From positions 1 through 5,808 of the forward strand of contig JAISZF010000096.1 of the NCBI GenBank assembly GCA_031269415.1: a DNA stretch of 5,808 nt. The letters run 5' to 3'. The stretch comes from Clostridiales bacterium. Lineage in GTDB: Bacteria; Bacillota; Clostridia; Lachnospirales; WQUN01. The stretch's first letter is position 1. Every line of letters starts with the position of its first letter. A program made the position numbers and the translations under genes. Positions 1 through 5,500 of this stretch are shown here, piece after piece. The notes beneath the pieces are model-generated. The model ran no database searches and was not told the origin of the DNA. It saw nothing but the letters and a program-made list of their open reading frames with translations.

Positions 1-73
1 ATATGAGCGCCACGCATAATACACAGATACACGCCGTTACGGTAAATACGCCCTGCATAATCTTTTCTTTCAT
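1..73 (-). CDS. pstC: PstC phosphate ABC transporter permease, N-terminus only (cut by window edge)
   Basis: Only the first 24 codons are inside the window. The minus strand reads MKEKIMQGVF followed by TVTACICVLCVALI, a short basic N-terminus running into a hydrophobic first membrane segment, as in PstC permeases. PstC and PstA form the inner-membrane channel of the high-affinity phosphate ABC importer, fed by PstS and powered by PstB. The ATG overlaps the pstS stop as TAATG, a usual sign of translational coupling, and no strong ribosome site precedes it. The assignment rests mostly on position directly behind pstS; the visible sequence alone would support only 'membrane protein'. Confidence 0.75.
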   Translation of the reverse strand, partial: MKEKIMQGVFTVTACICVLCVALI

Positions 74-915
74 TATAAGTCAGTCCAACTTTTTACTTCA
101 CCTGTATAAATGGATTTTACCTGAGCATTTGTCAGCCCATCCAAGGCGTTTTCCTTATTTACGATTACCGCGAGGCCGTCCATTGCGATCAGCGCGGGAA
201 CCAGGCCTTTTTCCAGCTCGCTGTCCTTTAATTCGCGGGAAGACATCCCTATATCGCATATGCCGTCAATCGCCGAATTCATGCCCGTGGATGAGTCGCT
301 CTGCTGAATATCTATTGTTAGGGCGGAATTTATCGCGGCGTAGGCTTCCTTCAATTTTTCCATTACCGGCGTGACGGAGGAAGAGCCCGCGACGACTATC
401 TTGCCAGAAGGATTGGAACCGCCGAACGCGCCCGTGTCCTGGATACGCACGTAGCCGCTGGCTTCTATGACGTCCTGCCCCTCTTTACTGATAATGAAGT
501 TAATAAAGTCTTGCGCGGGTTCAGATGCCTGTCCGTTTACCGCGATATAGAACGGACGGGAAACCGTATAAGTACCGTTTGAGACATTCGCGGCGGTTGC
601 CTCTGTTCCGTCTATCTTCAACGCCTTTACCGTATCGTTCAGAGAGCCTAAAGATATGTATCCAATAGCGTTTTTATCGCCCGCGACGGAAGTCATCATA
701 ACGCCCGTATTGTTTGTGACCTCGGCTGAAGAAACCGTAATGTCGTTTTTATCCGCGTCTTGTACCTCGAACAGCTCGATAAACGCGCTGCGGGTTCCGG
801 AACCGTCTTCGCGAGATATTACCGTTATGGCCGTGTTACCGCCGCTCGCGCTCGCGCATCCGACCATTGTGAACGCCGTTATGCCTGCGAGCAGTAATGA
901 GATCGCCTGTTTCAT
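73..915 (-). CDS. pstS: PstS-type phosphate-binding lipoprotein with circularly permuted domain order
   Basis: This is the extracellular phosphate receptor of the Pst ABC importer, 280 aa from the ATG at 915. That start is chosen because GAGGAG lies 7 bases upstream; an upstream TTG at 945 would extend the frame by 10 codons but would put translated sequence ahead of the signal peptide. Residues 1-20 are a lipoprotein signal (MKQAISLLLAG, lipobox MVGC with Cys20). Phosphate-binding motifs are visible: SREDGSGTR (34-42), AGSSSVTP (176-183), SDSSTGM (206-212) and MSSREL (224-229). In textbook PstS the GSSSVTP half precedes the SREDGSGTR half. Here the order is reversed: residues 28-157 match the usual second half and 172-280 the usual first half, joined by a Gly/Ser-rich linker at about 161-171. 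The protein ends at TGEVKSWTDL, the place where normal PstS passes into its second half. I recall similarly ordered proteins annotated in Clostridia, so this is probably a family trait and not a local accident. pstC follows immediately. Confidence 0.9.
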   Translation of the reverse strand: MKQAISLLLAGITAFTMVGCASASGGNTAITVISREDGSGTRSAFIELFEVQDADKNDITVSSAEVTNNTGVMMTSVAGDKNAIGYISLGSLNDTVKALKIDGTEATAANVSNGTYTVSRPFYIAVNGQASEPAQDFINFIISKEGQDVIEASGYVRIQDTGAFGGSNPSGKIVVAGSSSVTPVMEKLKEAYAAINSALTIDIQQSDSSTGMNSAIDGICDIGMSSRELKDSELEKGLVPALIAMDGLAVIVNKENALDGLTNAQVKSIYTGEVKSWTDL

Positions 916-922
916 AATATCA

Positions 923-928
923 CTCCTC
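923..928 (-). promoter_or_regulatory. Ribosome binding site of pstS
   Basis: GAGGAG on the minus strand lies 7 bases before the ATG at 915. It decides the start codon in favour of 915 over the in-frame TTG at 945, which has no comparable site. Confidence 0.8.
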
Positions 929-952
929 AATATAAAATATGTCAAGGTTTAC

Positions 953-994
953 TTTATACCCTTTGTGTTAAGTATTCGACGGCGAAATGTCAAA
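953..994 (-). promoter_or_regulatory. Candidate pstS promoter / Pho-box region
   Basis: On the minus strand, TTGACA (994-989), TTAACA (971-966) and an extended TATAAA (958-953) line up upstream of pstS. The TTGACA and TTAACA elements start 23 bases apart. Bacillus PhoP boxes are TTAACA-like repeats with roughly 11-base periodicity sitting in place of a -35 box, so PhoP control is conceivable. Only one clean TTAACA copy is seen, and TATAAA lacks a good -35 at 17 bases. This is a tentative assignment. Confidence 0.3.
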
Positions 995-1034
995 TATACG
1001 TAAAGTTTTTCCGCTATGATTTTCGGGGTTTTTA

Positions 1035-1043
1035 TGGTACAAT
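1035..1043 (+). promoter_or_regulatory. Candidate extended -10 promoter for the exporter gene
   Basis: TGG followed by TACAAT (1038-1043) matches an extended -10 element (TGn-TACAAT). The -35 position (about 1015-1020) is poor, as can occur with extended -10 promoters. A start site around 1049-1051 would give a leader of only about 24 bases before the ATG at 1074, and the transcript would begin within or beyond the left arm of the hairpin at 1046-1067. Confidence 0.45.
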
Positions 1044-1045
1044 AC

Positions 1046-1073
1046 TCCCCATGTGAAAAGATGGGGGTTTTTT
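1046..1073 (+). terminator. Short hairpin plus U-run abutting the start codon (attenuator-like)
   Basis: CCCCAT (1047-1052) pairs with ATGGGG (1061-1066) across an 8-base loop; U1046 and G1067 can add a wobble pair. Six T's follow (1068-1073) and run directly into the ATG at 1074. This has the shape of an intrinsic terminator, and its right arm also contains the only Shine-Dalgarno-like stretch (GGGGG, 1063-1067). Read-through RNA from upstream would be terminated or have its ribosome site masked, while RNA begun at the -10 element at 1038-1043 would lack most of the left arm. The stem is seen directly; the regulatory role is inferred. Confidence 0.45.
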
Positions 1074-1580
1074 ATGGCTGAAGCTGTAAGCAATTTTCTA
1101 AGTCAATATTTTTCACCTGAGTTTGTTGTATTCCTAGTATCGCTGCTGCCTATACTGGAATTGCGCGGCGGCATGATCGCGGCGGCTCTGTTTGGCGTAC
1201 CCTGGCATAGGGCGATACTAATCTCTCTCGCGGGGAATATGCTGCCTATTTATTTTGTTATCATGTTCATAGAAGGCGTTCTCAAATGGATGAAAGGGGT
1301 AGGGCCGCTGTCGGGCTTCGCTCGCTGGGTCGAGGCTAAGGGCGCTAAGCGAGGGGCAATAATGTCGGAGAAATACCCGGCGCAGTTATATTTGGGCCTG
1401 ATGTTATTTGTCGCTGTTCCTCTGCCCGGTACCGGCGCCTGGACCGGCGCGCTGATTGCCTCCGTGTTGGGGCTGGCTCCGAAAAAGTCCGGACCGACGA
1501 TTTGCGTCGGCGTTCTGATCGCGGGCGCTATCATGTCCATAATTACTTACGTAATTCCCGCGCTGATAAGGCAGGCGTAA
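1074..1580 (+). CDS. Small multi-drug export family membrane protein (COG2426)
   Basis: A 168-residue integral membrane protein. It contains the motifs I associate with the COG2426/Sm_multidrug_ex family: LPILELRGG (25-33) after the first hydrophobic stretch and PLPGTGAWTG (116-125) in the second half. Hydrophobic segments lie near 17-40, 47-70, 105-133 and 141-165, with a basic loop between (71-103). The length is normal for the family. The family name implies small-molecule efflux, but experimental support for that function is thin and the substrate is unknown. ATG 1074 is preferred over the in-frame GTG at 1053 because GGGGG lies 6 bases upstream of the ATG, whereas nothing resembling a ribosome site precedes the GTG, which would add MKRWGFF. 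It is divergent from pstS, convergent with spo0A, and appears to be a single-gene unit ending in the terminator at 1591-1618. Confidence 0.85.
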   Translation: MAEAVSNFLSQYFSPEFVVFLVSLLPILELRGGMIAAALFGVPWHRAILISLAGNMLPIYFVIMFIEGVLKWMKGVGPLSGFARWVEAKGAKRGAIMSEKYPAQLYLGLMLFVAVPLPGTGAWTGALIASVLGLAPKKSGPTICVGVLIAGAIMSIITYVIPALIRQA

Positions 1581-1590
1581 AGCGCGGCGT

Positions 1591-1618
1591 AAAGGCCCTC
1601 GATTAATCGGGGGCCTTT
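1591..1618. terminator. Bidirectional intrinsic terminator between convergent genes
   Basis: A 28-base palindrome beginning AAAGGCCC and ending GGGCCTTT, perfect except for one T/G position that still pairs as a wobble in RNA. The GC-rich core is flanked by A's on one side and T's on the other, so each strand gives a GC stem whose distal arm ends in UUU. It lies 10 bases past the exporter stop and 10 bases past the spo0A stop, and can serve both genes. The U-tract is short (three). Confidence 0.85.
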
Positions 1619-1628
1619 GATTCGTGGG

Positions 1629-2423
1629 TTAGCTCGCTTTCAATTCCAGACGCAGCCTGTCGGCTATTAAAGCGATGAATTCGCTGTTGGTGGGTTTACC
1701 TTTATGATTGTTAATTGTGTACCCGAACATACTGTCAATCACATCGACCTTGCCGCGGCTCCAAGCGACTTCTATGGCGTGCCTGATCGCGCGTTCCACG
1801 CGGCTGGGCGTGGTATTGCATTTTTTGGCTATGGATGGATAGAGTTCTTTAGTTATGTAGTTGAGTACGTCTATGTCGTTAACCGCCATCATAATGGCCT
1901 CGCGCATATAGTGATACCCTCTGATATGGGCAGGGACGCCGATTTCGTGCAGGACATTGGTAACGCGTGATTCTAGGTTTACGTTGTAGTTTTTCGCGTT
2001 CTTGGCGGCAACGCTTTGCGTACTCGTCTTCAGTACCAGCAATTCCTTCATTTGCCGTATGCGGGCGGAAAGGCATGCTAGATCGAACGGTTTTACTATA
2101 TAGTACTCCGCACCCAAATCAATAGCCTTTTGCGTGATCTTCTCCTGATTGACCGCTGAAAGCATAATGCAAATCGGCGCTTCATTCGGATTCTTTGCCT
2201 TATTCAGCTTTTCCAGTATACCCAACCCGTCTAGGTTGGGCATGATTCCATCCAAGATTGCCACGTCGGGTTTGGTGGTCAGGATCTTAGTATAAGCCTC
2301 CATTCCATCATAGGCTACGCCTACAATCTCCATGTCGTTCTGCAGAGACAGATAACTGGTAACGGCGTCGATGAACTCTTTGTTGTCGTCAGCCAGCAAA
2401 ACCTTGATCTTCTCTTCGCTCAT
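1629..2423 (-). CDS. spo0A: Spo0A, master response regulator of sporulation
   Basis: 264 aa, close to the 267 aa of Bacillus subtilis Spo0A. The N-terminal receiver domain (about 5-125) carries the acidic pair D12/D13, the phosphoacceptor D58 in LDGIMPNLDG, S89 at the switch Thr/Ser position and K111 in VKPFD. A short linker (about 130-150) leads to the Spo0A-specific DNA-binding domain. That domain contains HEIGVPAHIRGY (159-170), the recognition-helix region SRVERAIRHAIEVAWSRG (207-224) and the tail KPTNSEFIALIADRLRLE. These are near-identical to the family and make the call secure. The phosphorylated protein activates or represses stationary-phase and sporulation genes by binding 0A boxes. 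The ATG at 2423 is fixed by AGGAGG 7 bases upstream; the frame extends further upstream, but without a good ribosome site. The gene stands alone with its own promoter, and spoIVB is not adjacent. Confidence 0.98.
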   Translation of the reverse strand: MSEEKIKVLLADDNKEFIDAVTSYLSLQNDMEIVGVAYDGMEAYTKILTTKPDVAILDGIMPNLDGLGILEKLNKAKNPNEAPICIMLSAVNQEKITQKAIDLGAEYYIVKPFDLACLSARIRQMKELLVLKTSTQSVAAKNAKNYNVNLESRVTNVLHEIGVPAHIRGYHYMREAIMMAVNDIDVLNYITKELYPSIAKKCNTTPSRVERAIRHAIEVAWSRGKVDVIDSMFGYTINNHKGKPTNSEFIALIADRLRLELKAS

Positions 2424-2430
2424 TTGATTT

Positions 2431-2436
2431 CCTCCT
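2431..2436 (-). promoter_or_regulatory. Ribosome binding site of spo0A
   Basis: A perfect AGGAGG on the minus strand lies 7 bases before the ATG at 2423. It settles the start codon within a longer open frame. Confidence 0.9.
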
Positions 2437-2439
2437 ATA

Positions 2440-2446
2440 TGTCGAG
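2440..2446 (+). promoter_or_regulatory. 0A-box-like site in the spo0A leader
   Basis: TGTCGAG on the plus strand matches the 0A-box core TGNCGAA at 6 of 7 positions. It lies in the spo0A leader just upstream of the ribosome site, roughly 75 bases downstream of the predicted start of transcription, where bound Spo0A~P could act as a roadblock. A 6/7 match can arise by chance. Confidence 0.3.
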
Positions 2447-2523
2447 CAAGAATACCGCATGCCATGTGAGTAGATAATTCTTTTTGCAGTTTGCTCATTG
2501 TGGATTTTTTTACCAATAAATAC

Positions 2524-2552
2524 ATTATAGACCAGAACTCTTGATAAAGCAA
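2524..2552 (-). promoter_or_regulatory. Sigma-A-type promoter of spo0A
   Basis: TTGCTT (2552-2547) as -35 and a consensus TATAAT (2529-2524) as -10, separated by exactly 17 bases. Transcription should start near 2517, giving a leader of about 94 bases. It is the strongest promoter-like sequence I see in the window and is correctly oriented for spo0A. Confidence 0.8.
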
Positions 2553-2564
2553 GACGCAAAGACA

Positions 2565-2602
2565 GACAATTCTACCTCAATGTCGCTGGAACTCGACAAT
2601 TC
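2565..2602. repeat. 8-base direct repeat, 30-base period, upstream of the spo0A promoter
   Basis: GACAATTC occurs at 2565-2572 and again at 2595-2602, exactly 30 bases (about three helical turns) apart. Both copies lie upstream of the -35 box, around -50 and -80 from the predicted start. The second copy overlaps the CTCGACA element (a 0A-like box on the minus strand). Spacing on one face of the helix suits a pair of regulator sites, but no factor is assigned. Confidence 0.5.
2581..2598. promoter_or_regulatory. Inverted TGTCG/CGACA half-sites upstream of spo0A, possible 0A boxes
   Basis: TGTCG (2581-2585) and CGACA (2594-2598) form a perfect 5-base inverted repeat around an 8-base spacer, about 65-80 bases upstream of the predicted spo0A start. 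Read on the minus strand, 2598-2592 is TGTCGAG, a 6 of 7 match to the 0A box. Spo0A autoregulates its own gene in Bacillus, so the position is sensible. Known Spo0A dimer sites are usually tandem, not inverted, which lowers confidence. Confidence 0.4.
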
Positions 2603-2699
2603 AAACAATATAACTCAAAAAAAGAGAGTATATCATTGCTGTCATCATAAACTAACCGACGGCTATTACGCTAAAATGACATAAAGGTTACAGAAGTAT

Positions 2700-2736
2700 A
2701 AAAAAACACCCTTAACCGTTATTTCCGTAAAATAAC
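2700..2736 (-). terminator. Possible weak terminator at the end of the feo-CYTH operon
   Basis: On the minus strand a 7-base AT-rich stem, GTTATTT pairing with AAATAAC around a 5-base loop (2736-2718), covers the last CYTH codons. It is followed 11 bases later by a run of seven T's (2706-2700). The gap between stem and T-run is too long for a standard intrinsic terminator and the stem is weak, so termination here may be partial. Confidence 0.3.
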
Positions 2737-3179
2737 TTATTAATCGCTAAAGAACTATTACTGTATCTCGGATCATCTGTTACTTCTCTATCGAACCAAT
2801 CAGGGGGGATGAAAGAAACTGCTTGTTCAATACTGTCAAATTCTACTTCAATTGTCATAAACCCCTGTAAAACACCATGATAAATATCCGCTTCCGCGGT
2901 CAATCCGTCTTGCAGGGGTATGAGGACGCGAGTTTTTCGAATCACATTTGTTTCAATTTTTGCCCATAAACGCTCATACTGCTCTTTCGTAATCATAAAT
3001 TCCGCTTCTTCCCGCGCTAATAAGCCATTTTGCTTCATCGTAAGGAAATAATCATTATTTCGTCTGCGCAGACGAATTGTCGGATCCACCGAAATATAAG
3101 CCTGATCAATTTCCACTGATTCATAGCGATCAATATCGTCTGGGAGTGAATGAAGCAAAAATTTTCTTTCGATCTCCAT
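2712..3179 (-). CDS. CYTH domain / triphosphate tunnel metalloenzyme
   Basis: 155 aa, the usual size for bacterial single-domain CYTH proteins. The defining ExExK motif is at the extreme N-terminus (E2, E4, K6 in MEIERKF). Further tunnel-type charged residues follow in the expected order: R36/R38 in IRLRRR, K49, E58/E60 in EEAEF, R81/R84, E96/D98 in EADIY, E111/E113 in IEVEF, and K148 near the end. Family members bind triphosphate groups with Mg2+ or Mn2+ inside a beta tunnel and include inorganic triphosphatases, thiamine-triphosphatases and class IV adenylate cyclases. The substrate cannot be read from sequence; tripolyphosphatase activity is the commonest bacterial finding. The start is supported by AGAGGAGG 6 bases upstream. 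It lies 19 bases behind feoB and is probably cotranscribed. Hand-counted GC (about 41%) is well below feoB, suggesting a different history. Confidence 0.88.
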   Translation of the reverse strand: MEIERKFLLHSLPDDIDRYESVEIDQAYISVDPTIRLRRRNNDYFLTMKQNGLLAREEAEFMITKEQYERLWAKIETNVIRKTRVLIPLQDGLTAEADIYHGVLQGFMTIEVEFDSIEQAVSFIPPDWFDREVTDDPRYSNSSLAINKLFYGNNG

Positions 3180-3198
3180 AAATATCCTCCTCTGTAAA

Positions 3199-5262
3199 TT
3201 ATATTAAGCTAAAGAGCCTTACCGTGCTGGCGATCAGAAAGCATGAGAGCGTTCCGAATACGGTGGGAATGATAAAGGCAGCCAGCATCCATTTATTGCC
3301 GCCGGTTTCTTTGCTGATTGTCAGGCAGGTGGTGGAGCAAGGCCAATGCATGAGCGAAAATACCATTACGCAAAGCGCGGTAACCCATGTCCATCCGTGG
3401 CTGACGAACAAATCCCTCAGATGAAAAATGCTCTCGACCTCCATTATACGGCTTTCCGCCAGGTATGCCATAGTCATTATCGGAACAACGATTTCGTTAG
3501 CCGGCGATCCCAGAATGAACGACAGAAGTATTACGCCGTCAAGACCAATCAGGCGGGCGAAGGGATCAAGAGCGTTTGAACACACGCTCAGCAGACTTTG
3601 CCCGCTGATTGTTATGTTTGCCAACACAGAGATGATTATTCCGGCCGGTATGGCAACCACAACCGCCCTGCCCAGTACATACAGAGTGCGGTCTAAAATG
3701 GATCTGACAATGACTTGCCCTATACGCGGTTTCCGAAACGGGGGCAGTTCTAATGTGAACGATGAGGGATACCCCTTTAGTATAGTGGATGAAAGCAGCC
3801 TTGACGCCGCGAAAGACAAAGTGATTGAAAACATGATGAGGCCTGTCATTAAAATAACACCCAAAATAGATCCCGTCAGGGATGAAGAAGTAAAAAACAT
3901 AGCGATGATGGCGATAATTGTCGGGAAACGTCCGTTGCACGGCACAAAACTATTTGTAATGATCGCTATCAGCCGTTCGCGAGGGCTGTCTATAATACGG
4001 CATCCGGTTACGGCGGCGGCGTTGCAGCCGAAGCCCATGCACACGGTCAACGCCTGCTTGCCGCATGCCGCGCATTTCTTAAAGTAGTGATCCAGGTTAA
4101 ACGCCACGCGCGGCAGATAGCCCAAATCCTCCAATAGTGTAAACAATGGGAAGAATATGGCCATCGGCGGCAGCATTACAGACACCACCCAAGCCATGAC
4201 CCTGTACCCGCCGTCTATCAGCAAAACCCTGACCCGCTCCGGCAACCAGACGAAAACCGCGTTAAGCGGGGTTTCCAGTTCAAGCAGCAGATCTCCCAGC
4301 AACCGCGAAGGATAATTCGCTCCTGAAATAGTCAGCCAAAGAACAAATGCCAGCAGTATCAGCATAATCGGCGCGCCCGTCCATTTTCCCGTTAAGATCC
4401 TGTCGATCCGCCTTTCTTGCGTAATTACATCGGATTTACGGGACGACACAACAGATACGCAAATCTCTTCGGCGGCTTTGACCAGGGAAACCACCACGCC
4501 GTCTTCCAGGGTGTTTTTGGGCAGATTCCGGCGGCAGGCTTCCGCTGTGGCTGTCAGATCGGCCGTATCGAAGCGTTCGGATAAGTAATTGATAATTCGC
4601 GATGATATCCGTGTTTCGCAGACGAGCAGTTTAAGCGCGGCCCAGCGCCTGTTCCATGGCAATTCACCCTTATGCAGCTCATATAAGCGTGTTTCGACGC
4701 GTGTAACAGCATGTTCGAGGCTTTCAGGATACCTGACAGTAAAAGTCTTTCTATGGTTGCCTTCCACGCAGATCTTTTCAACGGCTTCCATTATGTCGCC
4801 TGTGCCGACATCCGCCGAAGCCTTCGACGCCACGACGGGAATGCCCAGCAGATCGCTGAGATTTTCCAAATCCAGTCTGATGCTTTTTTTTTCGGCTTCA
4901 TCCATTAGATTTACCACTAGTATCACATTGGGCGTTATCTCCATGATTTGGAGGGTGAGGTTTAGATTGCGCTCCAAACAGGTGGCGTCGCTGACGACTA
5001 ATACAGCCCTCGCGCCGCCAAAGCAGATGAAATCGCGGGCGGTTTCCTCTTCAGCGGAACGCGCGGTCAGCGAATAGGAACCCGGAACATCCGTAATTAT
5101 ATACTTGATATCGTTAAATACATAAGAACCTTGCGCAACGGCTACGGTTTTGCCCGCCCAATTGCCCGTATGCTGTTTAAGGCCGGTTAAATTGTTAAAT
5201 ATGGTGCTTTTACCGACATTGGGGTTTCCCGCGAGCATGACCAGGTATTCATTAAACGGCAT
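3199..5262 (-). CDS. feoB: FeoB ferrous iron transport protein B
   Basis: 687 aa membrane GTPase taking up Fe2+. The N-terminal G domain carries P-loop GNPNVGKST (12-20), switch I near HTGNWAGKTV (31-40), G3 DVPG (58-61), G4 NLMD (118-121) and a G5-like SKAS (146-149). A helical spacer domain (about 165-275) leads to the polytopic permease (about 295-685). Permease signatures are GFGCNAAAV (410-418), FVPCNGRFP (439-447), SPANEIVVP (586-594) and HWPCSTTCL (639-647), arranged as the two Gate repeats. Cysteines are frequent around the first Gate (397, 400, 408, 413, 421, 442). These variants resemble clostridial FeoB more than the E. coli protein. ATG 5262 overlaps the feoA end by 11 bases, favouring coupled translation; an in-frame GTG at 5271 is an alternative start adding three residues. 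No Cys-rich FeoC-type C-terminal tail is seen. Confidence 0.96.
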   Translation of the reverse strand: MPFNEYLVMLAGNPNVGKSTIFNNLTGLKQHTGNWAGKTVAVAQGSYVFNDIKYIITDVPGSYSLTARSAEEETARDFICFGGARAVLVVSDATCLERNLNLTLQIMEITPNVILVVNLMDEAEKKSIRLDLENLSDLLGIPVVASKASADVGTGDIMEAVEKICVEGNHRKTFTVRYPESLEHAVTRVETRLYELHKGELPWNRRWAALKLLVCETRISSRIINYLSERFDTADLTATAEACRRNLPKNTLEDGVVVSLVKAAEEICVSVVSSRKSDVITQERRIDRILTGKWTGAPIMLILLAFVLWLTISGANYPSRLLGDLLLELETPLNAVFVWLPERVRVLLIDGGYRVMAWVVSVMLPPMAIFFPLFTLLEDLGYLPRVAFNLDHYFKKCAACGKQALTVCMGFGCNAAAVTGCRIIDSPRERLIAIITNSFVPCNGRFPTIIAIIAMFFTSSSLTGSILGVILMTGLIMFSITLSFAASRLLSSTILKGYPSSFTLELPPFRKPRIGQVIVRSILDRTLYVLGRAVVVAIPAGIIISVLANITISGQSLLSVCSNALDPFARLIGLDGVILLSFILGSPANEIVVPIMTMAYLAESRIMEVESIFHLRDLFVSHGWTWVTALCVMVFSLMHWPCSTTCLTISKETGGNKWMLAAFIIPTVFGTLSCFLIASTVRLFSLI

Positions 5263-5500
5263 GTGCCTCACAGCTTTCTACCATTATTTGTTCCGCGTCC
5301 TCAATGCGCAGCGCGATTACCGCGCCTCTGATCAAATACGCGGTCGGATCTCCGGGCGGGCTTTTATACAGGCACTCTACCTCGGTGCCTACAATCAGCC
5401 CGATGTCCTGAAGGCGTCTGCGGGTGCTTCCGATTGTCAGCAGTTCCCTAACTATGGCTCTTTCTCCGATGGGTATTTTCGTTAATGAGATCTCGCGCAT
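5252..5500 (-). CDS. feoA: FeoA ferrous iron transport protein A
   Basis: 82 aa SH3-like cytoplasmic partner of FeoB. Typical FeoA features run in order: LTKIPIGERAIVREL (6-20), RRRLQDIGLIVGTEVE (27-42) with the conserved LxDIGL-x-x-G turn, then SPPGDPTAYLIRGAVIALR (47-65). FeoA is needed for FeoB-mediated Fe2+ uptake in several bacteria, probably by modulating the GTPase. The start is supported by AAAGGAG ending 8 bases before the ATG. It is the first gene of the feoA-feoB-CYTH unit and overlaps feoB by 11 bases. No convincing Fur or DtxR-type operator was seen upstream. Confidence 0.95.
   Translation of the reverse strand: MREISLTKIPIGERAIVRELLTIGSTRRRLQDIGLIVGTEVECLYKSPPGDPTAYLIRGAVIALRIEDAEQIMVESCEAHAV

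Noticed and set aside
3..374. Plus-strand open frame opposite pstS and pstC
   Set aside because: The minus strand codes for recognisable PstS and PstC here; the plus-strand product has arginine/proline-rich shadow composition.
917..945. TTGACA at 945-940 as the pstS -35 box
   Set aside because: A 17-base spacing would put the -10 on top of the pstS ribosome site, leaving no usable leader.
2567..2596. Sigma-H-type promoter for spo0A (GAAT at 2572-2569)
   Set aside because: The GAAT core is present, but no AGGA-type -35 element lies 11-12 bases upstream; the TTGCTT/TATAAT pair downstream is far better.
2640..2681. TGTCAT ... ATGACA inverted repeat between the CYTH gene and spo0A
   Set aside because: Only six bases with a roughly 30-base loop in AT-rich DNA, with no T-run; it is compatible with chance and does not match a known operator or RNA.
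3428..4087. Long plus-strand open frame of 219 codons opposite feoB
   Set aside because: It lies entirely antisense to conserved FeoB permease sequence, has no family resemblance and no ribosome site; it is a shadow of the feoB codon pattern.
4589..5077. Plus-strand open frame of 162 codons opposite the FeoB GTPase domain
   Set aside because: Antisense to the conserved GTPase domain and the helical region after it, serine-rich low-complexity translation, no recognisable domain.
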